NCBI GenBank assembly: GCA_020633515.1
Contig: JACKDM010000063.1
Span: 1-22,366, forward strand
Length of the DNA stretch: 22,366 nt
Direction of reading: 5' to 3'
From: Myxococcales bacterium
GTDB lineage: Bacteria > Myxococcota > Bradymonadia > UBA7976 > UBA1532
Shown: piece after piece, positions 8,180-15,330 of the stretch
Numbering within the stretch: position 1 is the first letter of the stretch
How the letters are laid out: each line of letters begins with the position of its first letter
Position numbers and translations under genes: made by a program
The notes under the pieces: generated by a model
Told to the model about the DNA's origin: nothing
Database searches by the model: none
The model's input: the letters and a program-made list of their open reading frames with translations, nothing else

Positions 8180-8845
8180 GTGCTCAAGATGCTGTTGTTC
8201 GTCGCCGTCGGCATGGCCATCGCCGCCGCGATCGCCTCGGTGATCTCGCGCCGCAAGAAGGAAGAAGCCGACCGCCGCGAGGCCCGCGAGCGGGCCGTCA
8301 CCGGCGCCAACGTGACCAACGACATCACCGGCGTCGGCAAGGGCGGCGTGCTGCGGCTCCCCCCCTTCGGCAAGAACCGCCTCCCCATCGAGACCTACGT
8401 CAAGACCCGCCACCGCTACCAGGAGCCCGACGGCGGCGCGCCCTGGTACGAGCTCGTCTGCGAGCACGGCAAGCGCGAGCTCATCGTCGAGTGGTCCCGC
8501 GAGGGCGGCGAGCTCTACATCACCGCCGGCTACGAAGACGAGAACCCCCGCATCGAAGACCTCGGCCTCGACGAGCCCCGCCTCATCGAGTTCGACGAGA
8601 GCCAGCGCGGCGCCTTCGAATGGGACGGCCAGAAGTGGCACTACGTCGAGTCGGGCGAGCGCCTCTACTTCGCCGACGACGGCCGCGAGCGTGACGGCTT
8701 CTACTGCTGGGAGTTCCAGAGCGACGACGAGTCGCGCAACCTGACCATCGAGAAGTGGCAGGGCGACCGCAAGTTCCACGTCTACCACCTGTGGATGGTC
8801 GACGCCCGCAGCGTCGAGGTCTACGACGCCGGAGAGGGCAAGTGA
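8180..8845 (+). CDS. DUF4178-like membrane-anchored protein
   Basis: 221 residues from the GTG at 8180 (233 if the ATG at 8144 is used). An N-terminal membrane helix (about residues 4-22) is followed by a basic/acidic stretch, RRKKEEADRREARER, then a soluble domain. The alternation WYELVCEHG, ELYITAGYED, FEWDGQKWHYVESGE and FYCWEFQS resembles the all-beta DUF4178 family, whose biochemical role is not known to me. Genes of this family are found next to DUF350 and spermidine-synthase-like genes, exactly as here. The stop overlaps the GTG of the next gene (GTGA, 8842-8845), indicating coupling. The domain probably faces the cytoplasm or periplasm depending on helix orientation, which I cannot settle; the positive charges after the helix favour a cytoplasmic C-terminus. 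Confidence 0.8.
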   Translation: MLKMLLFVAVGMAIAAAIASVISRRKKEEADRREARERAVTGANVTNDITGVGKGGVLRLPPFGKNRLPIETYVKTRHRYQEPDGGAPWYELVCEHGKRELIVEWSREGGELYITAGYEDENPRIEDLGLDEPRLIEFDESQRGAFEWDGQKWHYVESGERLYFADDGRERDGFYCWEFQSDDESRNLTIEKWQGDRKFHVYHLWMVDARSVEVYDAGEGK

Positions 8846-10299
8846 GCCGGGCCGCCTGGCTCGGGATCCTCTGCCTCGGCGGCGGCCTCGGCCTCATCGC
8901 GTTCCTGCTCACCCGCGGCCTGCCCGACGACGCGCTCCGCGCCGCCGAGGCCGCCCGCGAGGCCGTCACCCGCAGCGAGAGCGACCTCGCCGAGGCCCGC
9001 CAGGGCTTCGAAGCCGCCGTCGCCGAAGACCGCGCGTTCCTCGCCGCCCTCCCCGAGATCAAGGCCGCCGAAGCCGACCTCACCCGCCGCGCCGAGGCGC
9101 TCGCCGCCGCGAAGAAGAACATCGACGCCCGCCTCGAGCCGCTCCTCGCCGACGACGACCACGGCGACGCCGCGAAGGTCATCGAGGCATCGCGCGCGAT
9201 CAGCACCGAGGCCGCCGCCGCCATCGCCGGCGCCACCGCCAGCGCCGGCGTCGCCCGCACCCTCCTCGGCTACAAGCAGGACCACGACCGCATCCTCCAG
9301 ACCGCCCGCGAGCAGGTCGCCGCCGCCGAGCGCGCCGCCGCCGACCCCACGCTCCAGAGCCGCGTCGACCTCGCCGCCACCCGCTACCCCGAGGCCCGCG
9401 ACGCGCTCGCGAAGCGCCAGCGCGCCATCACCGATCACGCCGCGCAGCTCGCCCGCGCCGGCGCCACCCTCGAACAGCACGCCGCCCGCGCCCCGCCCGC
9501 CTACCTCGACGTCGGCAAGGCCGCCGAAGCCATCGGGCAGGGCCACGACAAGCTCCAGAAGATGCAAGCCGACCTCGACGCCGACATCGCCACCCTCGGC
9601 AAGAGCATCGATCGCATCCTCGTCGACATGAAGCGCGACGGCGGCAAGTACTGGCACAAGTACAAGATCGTCGAGAACGGCGTCGAGCGCACCACCGACT
9701 GGGAAGAGGTCACCCAGAGCACCTACGCGCAGCACCAAGACCACCTCGGCATGGCGATCTACAGCAAGCCCGAGGGCAAGCTCGCCGACGAAGCCATCAC
9801 CGTCGCCACCCCGCCCGGTTATGCCTACGTCGGCAACCCCCGCTACGGCGAATGGCAGACCCGCAACGGCCAGAGCTTCTGGGTCTTCTACGGCCAGTAT
9901 GCCTTGATGCGCGACCTCTTGTGGGGCGCCGGCCGCTACTCACCCATCGGCCGCGACACCTATGGCAGCTACCGCGACACCGTACGCAGCGGCAAGTCAT
10001 GGTACGGCAGCCAGAACCAGTATGGCACGAAGGGCAGCCAGACCCGCACCCGCTACGCCGACAGCAACTACTACAAAGACCAGACCCGCACCCGCTACAG
10101 CGGCTCGAACTACCAAGGCAGCGGCAACCGCAGCGCCGGCCGCTACAGCGGATCGAACTACCAGGGCAGCGGCAACAGCCGCGCCGGCCGCTACAGCGGA
10201 TCGGGCTACCAGGGCCGATCGAGCCCCGCGCCCTCCCGCTCGAGCGGATCACGCACATCTCGCTACCGAAGCTCGAGCTTCGGCGGATTCGGGAAGTAG
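8842..10299 (+). CDS. Membrane protein with long coiled coil and Tyr/Ser/Gly/Arg-rich repeat tail
   Basis: 485 residues from a GTG that overlaps the DUF4178 stop and is preceded by GGAG (8831-8834). It has an N-terminal membrane helix (about 4-22), then an alpha-helical coiled-coil region rich in Ala/Glu/Arg to about residue 270. A compact segment follows, with YVGNPRYGEWQ, SFWVFYGQYALMRDLLWG and a WYGSQNQYG stretch, then a low-complexity basic tail with three 16-residue repeats. I do not recognise a named domain, although DUF4247-type partners occur in comparable operons. The coiled coil suggests self-assembly; the sticky aromatic/basic tail suggests binding to envelope, nucleic acid or a condensate-like assembly. 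Second gene of the module, only 3 bp before the DUF350 gene. Confidence 0.85.
   Translation: MSRAAWLGILCLGGGLGLIAFLLTRGLPDDALRAAEAAREAVTRSESDLAEARQGFEAAVAEDRAFLAALPEIKAAEADLTRRAEALAAAKKNIDARLEPLLADDDHGDAAKVIEASRAISTEAAAAIAGATASAGVARTLLGYKQDHDRILQTAREQVAAAERAAADPTLQSRVDLAATRYPEARDALAKRQRAITDHAAQLARAGATLEQHAARAPPAYLDVGKAAEAIGQGHDKLQKMQADLDADIATLGKSIDRILVDMKRDGGKYWHKYKIVENGVERTTDWEEVTQSTYAQHQDHLGMAIYSKPEGKLADEAITVATPPGYAYVGNPRYGEWQTRNGQSFWVFYGQYALMRDLLWGAGRYSPIGRDTYGSYRDTVRSGKSWYGSQNQYGTKGSQTRTRYADSNYYKDQTRTRYSGSNYQGSGNRSAGRYSGSNYQGSGNSRAGRYSGSGYQGRSSPAPSRSSGSRTSRYRSSSFGGFGK
10093..10224 (+). repeat. 48-bp tandem repeat encoding a 16-residue Tyr/Ser/Gly unit
   Basis: Units start at 10093, 10141 and 10189 (period exactly 48). 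The protein unit is close to RYSGSNYQGSGNRSAG; the third copy diverges after about 36 bases. An additional degenerate unit with RTRYADSNYYKD lies just before. The period keeps the frame, so the repeat is protein-level. Confidence 0.85.
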
Positions 10300-10302
10300 C
10301 CG

Positions 10303-11235
10303 ATGCAGATCGCCGCCATCGTCTACAGCGCCGCCGCGCTGCTCCTCTCGGCCGGGCTCTTGCTCATCGCCCGCGTCGCCTACGCCCGCCTCGCCCGCTT
10401 CGAGGTCGACCACCAGCTCACCGAGGCCGACAACCCCGCCGTCGGCGTCGCCCTCTTCGGCTACCTCGGCGGCGTCGTCATCGTGCTCGCCGCGCTGCTC
10501 GGCACCGAGGGCGCATCACTCGACGATCCCACCGGCATGGCATGGGACCTCGGCGGCTTCGTCGCCTGGGGTCTCATCGCGATCGTGCTCCTCAAGCTCG
10601 CCGGCTGGCTCAACGACAAGCTCCTGCTGCGCGGCTTCGAAAACAAGAAGGAGCTCGTCGACGACCACAACCTCGGCGTCGGCGCCACCCTCTGCGGCAG
10701 CTACCTCGCGTCCGGGCTCGTGCTCGCCGGCGCGCTCTCCGGCACCGTCGCCCCCGAGGTGCTGCCCGCCGACGCCGGCCCCCTCGACGTCTTCCTGCAC
10801 GAGCTCGTCACCGCGCTCGCCTTCTACGCGCTCGGCCAGCTCGCCCTCATCGCCTTCGGCTGGATCTACCGCGCCATCCAGCCCCGCGACGTGCTGCGCG
10901 CCATCGAAGAAGACTACGTCGTCGACGGCGTACACCACGGCGGCAACGCCGCCGCCGGCATCGCCTTCGGCGGCAACCTCACCGCGCTCGGCCTCGTGCT
11001 CTATGGCGCCGCCCACGCCGACTTCACCGGCTGGGCCGACAACCTCACCACCTTCGGGATCCTCACCGCCATCGGCCTCGTGCTGCTCCCGCTGTGGCGC
11101 TTCGTCGTCGACCACGTCATGCTCGGCAAGGCCGACCTGCAGAAAGAGATCTACGAAGACCGCAACACCAACGCCGCGCTGCTCGAGACCGCCTCGGTGA
11201 TCGGCATGGCGATGGTGCTCGTCTTCGTCGTCTGA
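10303..11235 (+). CDS. DUF350 integral membrane protein with four internal repeats
   Basis: 310 residues, almost entirely hydrophobic helices. Four related segments each start with a conserved Asn and continue into a Gly-rich helix: NPAVGVALFGYLGG (about 46), NLGVGATLCGSYLASG (about 123), NAAAGIAFGGNLTALG (about 216), and NTNAALLETASVIGMA near the C-terminus. This is the signature of DUF350 (YjfL-like) proteins, in which shorter family members have two copies; this one has four, i.e. a tandem pair. The third segment is preceded by YVVDGVHHGG. Function is unknown for the family; its constant neighbours are spermidine-synthase-like enzymes, ATP-grasp enzymes or envelope-stress genes. It lies 3 bp after the coiled-coil gene and 30 bp before the aminopropyltransferase gene, so all four are likely one transcript. 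Confidence 0.88.
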   Translation: MQIAAIVYSAAALLLSAGLLLIARVAYARLARFEVDHQLTEADNPAVGVALFGYLGGVVIVLAALLGTEGASLDDPTGMAWDLGGFVAWGLIAIVLLKLAGWLNDKLLLRGFENKKELVDDHNLGVGATLCGSYLASGLVLAGALSGTVAPEVLPADAGPLDVFLHELVTALAFYALGQLALIAFGWIYRAIQPRDVLRAIEEDYVVDGVHHGGNAAAGIAFGGNLTALGLVLYGAAHADFTGWADNLTTFGILTAIGLVLLPLWRFVVDHVMLGKADLQKEIYEDRNTNAALLETASVIGMAMVLVFVV

Positions 11236-11265
11236 TCCCATCCCCGATGCCACGACTGGCAGACC

Positions 11266-13062
11266 ATGACCACTGACGGCGCCGGCCGCGATGGCATCCC
11301 CCCCGATGGCATCACCCGCGATGGCATCACCCATGCTGGCATCACCGCGCCCCCTGGCGAAGCCTCGGCCACCCATGACATCCCCTCGCTCGCGCCCACC
11401 CGCGCCCGCCGGGTGCTGCTCGCCGTCATCGTGCTCTTCCTCGGCGGCTCCGGGCTCGTCTACGAGTACTGCATCTCCACCCTCGCCACCCACCTCCTCG
11501 GCAACTCCGTCGAACAGTTCAGCCTCATCATCGCGCTCATGCTCTTCGCCATGGGCCTCGCCGGCCTCTTCCAGCGCGCGCTGCGCGACCCCGAGCGCAT
11601 CGCCGAATGGTTCGTGCTCTGCGAGACCCTGCTCGGCCTCATCGGCGGCGCCTCTGCCGTGCTGCTCTACCTCGCCTTCGCCTGGCTCGACCACTTCCGC
11701 CTCGCGCTCTACACCCTCTCGCTCCTCATCGGCTTCGGCATCGGCCTCGAGATCCCGCTCCTCCTCCGCATCAACCAGATCTGGCGCCGCGACCTCCGCG
11801 ACAACGTCGGCGACGTGCTCGCGCTCGACTACATCGGCGCGCTCGCCGGCGCGCTCGTCTGGGCCTTCCTGCTCCTCCCCCTCTTCGCGCTCGACCGGAT
11901 CAGCCTCTTCCTCGGCCTCGCCAACATGGCCGCCGCCGCCGTCACCCTCGCCGCGTTCTGGCGCTACGTGCGCCGCAAGCTCCTCGTCGTCGGCGTCCTC
12001 CTCGCCTCGTTCGCCGCGCTCCTCGCGCTCACCCTCGCCGCGCCCGATCTCATCGTCGAAGCCCGCCAGCGCCTCTACCGCGATCCCATCCGCCACCACG
12101 CCGAGAGCCCCTACCAGGACATCGTCGTCACCGGCCGCGGCGCCCGGATGAGCCTCTACCTCAACGGCCACCTGCAGTTCGACAGCGAAGACGAGCACAT
12201 CTACCACGAGCTGCTCGTCCACCCCGCGCTCGCCGCCACCATCGACCCGCCCCGCGACGTGCTCGTGCTCGGCGGCGGCGACGGCCTCGCCGTGCGCGAG
12301 GTGCTGCGCTGGCCCACCGTGCGCCGCGTCCTGCTCGTCGACCTCGACCCCGCCGTCACCGCGCTCGCCCGCAGCTACCCCCCGCTCGTCGCGCTCAACG
12401 CCGGCGCGCTCACCGACGCCCGCGTCGAAGCCCGCCCCGCCGCCGGGGTCAGCCCCGGTCGAGCCACCATCGTCAACAAGGCCGCCGAGCACCCCCGCGA
12501 CGCCATCGCCGGCCACGAGGCCCCCATCGCCGAGGTCCGTCTGATGCACCTCGACGCCGACGAATACCTCAGCGCCATCGACAGCGACTGGGACGCGATC
12601 ATCGCCGACTTCCCCGACCCGAGCACCCCCGACCTCGCCAAGCTCTTCAGCCTCGAGCTCTACCAGGTGCTCCGCACCCGCCTCCGCCCCGGCGGCGTCC
12701 TCGCCGTGCAGGCCGGCAGCCCCTACAACACCCGCGCCGCCTACTGGGCCGTGCGCGACACCCTGCAAGCCGCCGGCTTCACCGTGCGCTCGCTGCACGC
12801 CCACGTCCCCACCTTCGGCGAATGGGGCTGGCACATCGCCGCCCCCGACCGCCTCCCCCTCTTCACCCGCGCGCTCCCCGCCGGCCTGCGCTACCTCGAC
12901 GCCGCCGTGCTCCGCGCCGCCGAGACCTTCCCCGCCCCCATCGCCCGCCCCGACGGCCCGCCCCGCGTCTCCACCCGCCTCGACCCCTGGGTCATGCGCC
13001 TCTACCAGCGCGGCGAGCCCCTCGAAGGCATGAGCTTCTTCCCCGGCGACGGCCGCCGGTAG
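11266..13062 (+). CDS. Spermidine-synthase-like aminopropyltransferase fused to a seven-helix membrane domain
   Basis: 598 residues. After a soluble tail (1-48) come about seven membrane helices (about 50-260), then a spermidine synthase-type SAM-dependent domain. Visible motifs are LYLNGHLQFDSEDEHIYHE (substrate loop and the YHE element), LVLGGGDGLAVRE with G336-G337-G338-D339-G340 (nucleotide-binding glycines), LVDLDP with D359/D361, and the catalytic-region IIADFPDP (D448, D451) followed by LFSLELYQVL. An insertion of about 40 residues (about 390-430) lies between the SAM-binding strands. The family transfers an aminopropyl group from decarboxylated SAM to a polyamine; membrane-fused members may use another acceptor. 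No SAM decarboxylase gene is in the window. The ATG at 11266 has no Shine-Dalgarno; an in-frame GTG at 11413 would begin just at helix 1, so the start is uncertain. Confidence 0.88.
   Translation: MTTDGAGRDGIPPDGITRDGITHAGITAPPGEASATHDIPSLAPTRARRVLLAVIVLFLGGSGLVYEYCISTLATHLLGNSVEQFSLIIALMLFAMGLAGLFQRALRDPERIAEWFVLCETLLGLIGGASAVLLYLAFAWLDHFRLALYTLSLLIGFGIGLEIPLLLRINQIWRRDLRDNVGDVLALDYIGALAGALVWAFLLLPLFALDRISLFLGLANMAAAAVTLAAFWRYVRRKLLVVGVLLASFAALLALTLAAPDLIVEARQRLYRDPIRHHAESPYQDIVVTGRGARMSLYLNGHLQFDSEDEHIYHELLVHPALAATIDPPRDVLVLGGGDGLAVREVLRWPTVRRVLLVDLDPAVTALARSYPPLVALNAGALTDARVEARPAAGVSPGRATIVNKAAEHPRDAIAGHEAPIAEVRLMHLDADEYLSAIDSDWDAIIADFPDPSTPDLAKLFSLELYQVLRTRLRPGGVLAVQAGSPYNTRAAYWAVRDTLQAAGFTVRSLHAHVPTFGEWGWHIAAPDRLPLFTRALPAGLRYLDAAVLRAAETFPAPIARPDGPPRVSTRLDPWVMRLYQRGEPLEGMSFFPGDGRR
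11290..11349 (+). repeat. 15-bp repeat array GATGGCATC at the 5' end of the aminopropyltransferase gene
   Basis: GATGGCATC occurs at 11290, 11305 and 11320 and as GCTGGCATC at 11335, a strict 15-bp period. If translated it encodes Asp/Ala-Gly-Ile every five residues in the soluble tail. Three of these units contain the window-wide heptamer ATGGCAT. Whether the role is in protein or DNA depends on the true start codon. Confidence 0.8.
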
Positions 13063-13070
13063 CCATCGTC
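13045..13070. terminator. Possible imperfect hairpin at a convergent junction
   Basis: GGCGACGGC (13045-13053) can pair with GCCATCGTC (13062-13070) with one mismatch and one G-T pair around an 8-base loop. It sits in the 6-bp gap between the opposing genes ending at 13062 and 13069. There is no T-run, and chance pairing is common at this G+C, so support is weak. Confidence 0.2.
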
Positions 13071-14304
13071 ACGGCCACCGCGCCCCATCGAGCAGAATCC
13101 AGTCATTGCGCCCGAAGGCATCGTACTCGGGCATCCGCTGACACACATCATCGACCGCCGCCACCACCCGCAGCCCATCGCTCGCCCGCCCCGCGTAGTG
13201 CCGAAGATCCACCCGCACCCCCGCCGCTTGCGCGCACACCGCCCGCGCCCGCGACAGCACCACCCACGGATCACACCCAATGCGATGACTCCAAGCCCCA
13301 TCCAGCCGCACCACCCGCGGCGCCCGCCACCCATCGTGAACCAGCGCCTGGCTCTGACACACCACCCGCGCGTCGAACATATGCAGCGCCGCGAGCCGCC
13401 CCTCCCCCGTCACCGCCTCATCACCCGGGATCAACACCGGCAGACACTGCAACGCCGCGAAGACCCCCACCGCCCCATACCCCGCCGGCGCCGCCCGCCC
13501 CGTCCAGAACCGCACCAGCAGCGACCGCGCCCCAGGCTCCGCCGCCGGCCACCGCCGACACAGCGGGAAGACCGCGAGCAGCCCGAACATCACCAGCGGA
13601 TAGAAGGCCCCGACCACCGGCCACGAGAAGACATGAAACACCCCGAACTGCAAGAGCGCCCCCCAGAACACCCACCGCCGCCGCGCGAACAACCCCCACA
13701 CCACCACCAGCTCCAGCACGATCACATACACACACGCCGCCTGTACCCACCCCGGCGTCGTGAAGAACCACAGCGGCTTGTACAGCGCCGCGCCCGAGAC
13801 CCACTCCATGTCGAGCTTGAGCAGCCCCGCCCCGAAGTAGAACGCCCCGACCACCAACCGCAAGACATCGCGCCGCCCCGGCAGCGCCACGAAGGCCACC
13901 AGCGCAAACAACGCCATGTAATGCTGATTGGCCCGGAAGCGATAATCACCGAGCATCACCCCCAGCTCGACCAGCTTCAGCCCCACCAGCAGCAGACACC
14001 CCCACGCCACCGTCCCTCGCCGCGCGAACGCCGCCCCCGCCAGCGCGCTCCCCGCGAGCAAGCCATACAGCACCGCGTCCAGATGCGCCGCGAGCCACCC
14101 CCGCCCCCCGAGACACCCCGTCGCGAACGGCCAGCACAGCGGATCCTGCGCCAGCACCTCCGCCGCCCGCCCCCCGATGAGCCAATGCAGCGCCACCACA
14201 CACTGCACCGCCGCCAGCGCGATCCCATACCCCCGCAGCGCACGATCCCCCGCGATCTCATCGAACAGCCCGCGCACGCCCACGCTCAACCCACCGCGCC
14301 CCAT
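13069..14304 (-). CDS. HTTM-like polytopic membrane protein
   Basis: 411 residues from the ATG at 14304. About eight hydrophobic helices occupy residues 20-300, including CVVALHWLIGG, a loop FRANQHYMALFALVAFVAL, FYFGAGLLKLDMEWVSG and FGVFHVFSWPVVGAFYPLVMFGL. The pattern, with conserved Tyr/His and aromatic residues between helices, resembles the HTTM (vitamin K-dependent gamma-carboxylase-like) family. A soluble C-terminal domain of about 110 residues follows, with DARVVCQSQALVHDG and VDDVCQRMPEYDAFGRNDW. Carboxylase activity should not be assumed; most bacterial HTTM proteins are uncharacterised. Longer starts up to a GTG at 14388 are in frame, but they add only an Arg/Trp/Gly shadow and overlap the upstream gene. 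Its start lies 49 bp after the amidotransferase stop, so the two may be co-transcribed. Confidence 0.75.
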   Translation of the reverse strand: MGRGGLSVGVRGLFDEIAGDRALRGYGIALAAVQCVVALHWLIGGRAAEVLAQDPLCWPFATGCLGGRGWLAAHLDAVLYGLLAGSALAGAAFARRGTVAWGCLLLVGLKLVELGVMLGDYRFRANQHYMALFALVAFVALPGRRDVLRLVVGAFYFGAGLLKLDMEWVSGAALYKPLWFFTTPGWVQAACVYVIVLELVVVWGLFARRRWVFWGALLQFGVFHVFSWPVVGAFYPLVMFGLLAVFPLCRRWPAAEPGARSLLVRFWTGRAAPAGYGAVGVFAALQCLPVLIPGDEAVTGEGRLAALHMFDARVVCQSQALVHDGWRAPRVVRLDGAWSHRIGCDPWVVLSRARAVCAQAAGVRVDLRHYAGRASDGLRVVAAVDDVCQRMPEYDAFGRNDWILLDGARWP

Positions 14305-14353
14305 GCCAACACCGACGCCCCGGCCCCTGATCCCATCACCGCGCCCCCACCCA

Positions 14354-15229
14354 TCACGCCACCACCGGCAGCCCCACCCGCGCCTCACCCGGCGTCAAGC
14401 CCGGCGCAAAGCGATGCAACCGCATGAAGTGATCGACCGCCACGATCTCCCCCTCCCCCATCTCATGCCAGACATTCTCACCCTGCAACGCCTCGCTCGA
14501 CACGATGAAGTGATTCACATGCCCCGACGGCGACTCCGCCTCGCACTCCGGCTTGTAGAACGCGCACTCATCCCGCTCCGGGCACCGCCGCTTGTACGTG
14601 CTATAGCGCAGCTCCTTGCCCCCCTGATGCGCCACCATGATCTCCCCATCGGTCACCACCAACGTCAGCAGCGCCCGATGCCGCGGATCCCCATCATCGG
14701 CCAGCGCCCGCGCCGTGTTCACGGTCTTGCGCAGCGCCCGCACTACCGCCTCGACCGGCACCCCCCGCCGCTGCGGATCGGCCTCGAACGTGAGGTTCGA
14801 CAAGAACAGGTGAAAGAGCACCTCGCTGTCGGTGTCCCCCAGGATGAACCTTCGCAGCGCCGGCGCGATCTCCCCCCGCAGCGCCTTCCGGATCTCCCCG
14901 AAGCGCGGCACATCGCCGTTATGGCACATCACCCACCGCCCGTACTGGAACGGATGGCAGTTGAGCGTGCTGATCTCCCCCTGCGTCGCCTTGCGGATAT
15001 GCGCCAGCACCGTCTGACTCGTCACGATCCCCGACACCCGATGAAACAGCTTGTCGTCGAGCGCCGCCCCCGCCGACTTGATGATGTGCGGCGCCCCCGC
15101 CGCATAGTACGCCACCCCCCACCCGTCCGGATGCCGCTCGCTCTGCACCGCGAGCGCGTTCTCCGCGCTCATCAGCGACCGATGCACCTGACTCTGGAGC
15201 ACGCTGCGAAAGCCGAAGATCCTGCACAT
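14354..15229 (-). CDS. Class II glutamine amidotransferase (YafJ/EgtC type)
   Basis: 291 residues from the ATG at 15229. This start is required because it places the catalytic cysteine at position 2 (MCRIFGF), exposed after removal of Met. Other Ntn-hydrolase glutaminase motifs are HPDGWGVAYY (substrate loop), HIRKAT, NCHPF, MCHNGD (oxyanion Asn-Gly) and GDTDSEVLF. The protein hydrolyses glutamine to glutamate and ammonia; no synthase domain is attached, so the acceptor, if any, is another protein. A Cys-containing stretch (RRCPERDECAFYKPECE, about 216-232) is an insertion not typical of the small YafJ proteins I recall and might bind metal. It precedes the HTTM-like gene on the same strand and diverges from the ATPase gene across about 100 bp. 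Confidence 0.92.
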   Translation of the reverse strand: MCRIFGFRSVLQSQVHRSLMSAENALAVQSERHPDGWGVAYYAAGAPHIIKSAGAALDDKLFHRVSGIVTSQTVLAHIRKATQGEISTLNCHPFQYGRWVMCHNGDVPRFGEIRKALRGEIAPALRRFILGDTDSEVLFHLFLSNLTFEADPQRRGVPVEAVVRALRKTVNTARALADDGDPRHRALLTLVVTDGEIMVAHQGGKELRYSTYKRRCPERDECAFYKPECEAESPSGHVNHFIVSSEALQGENVWHEMGEGEIVAVDHFMRLHRFAPGLTPGEARVGLPVVA

Positions 15230-15330
15230 GCCGCGCACCATAGCGCAGGACGGGCGGCCAGCGGGAGTGGGGGGTTGCCGGCGGGGCCGCGTTGGCGCGA
15301 TGCTGCGCGCGTCGTCGTGGAGGAGTCGCG

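Noticed and set aside
6073..8388. 771-residue minus-strand open frame opposite the lipase-type lipoprotein
   Set aside because: Composition is low-complexity Gly/Ala/Val/Glu/Asp; the plus strand has a signal peptide, Shine-Dalgarno and catalytic triad.
10516..12834. 772-residue minus-strand open frame opposite DUF350 and aminopropyltransferase genes
   Set aside because: Repeat-like Glu/Val/Gly composition without motifs; complementary shadow of well-supported genes.
11607..13763. 718-residue plus-strand Arg/Pro-rich frame
   Set aside because: Crosses the convergent junction at 13062-13069 and has only shadow composition.
13069..14304. Functional gamma-carboxylase
   Set aside because: Only the general helix pattern of HTTM proteins can be seen; no evidence for the catalytic residues or a Glu-rich substrate.
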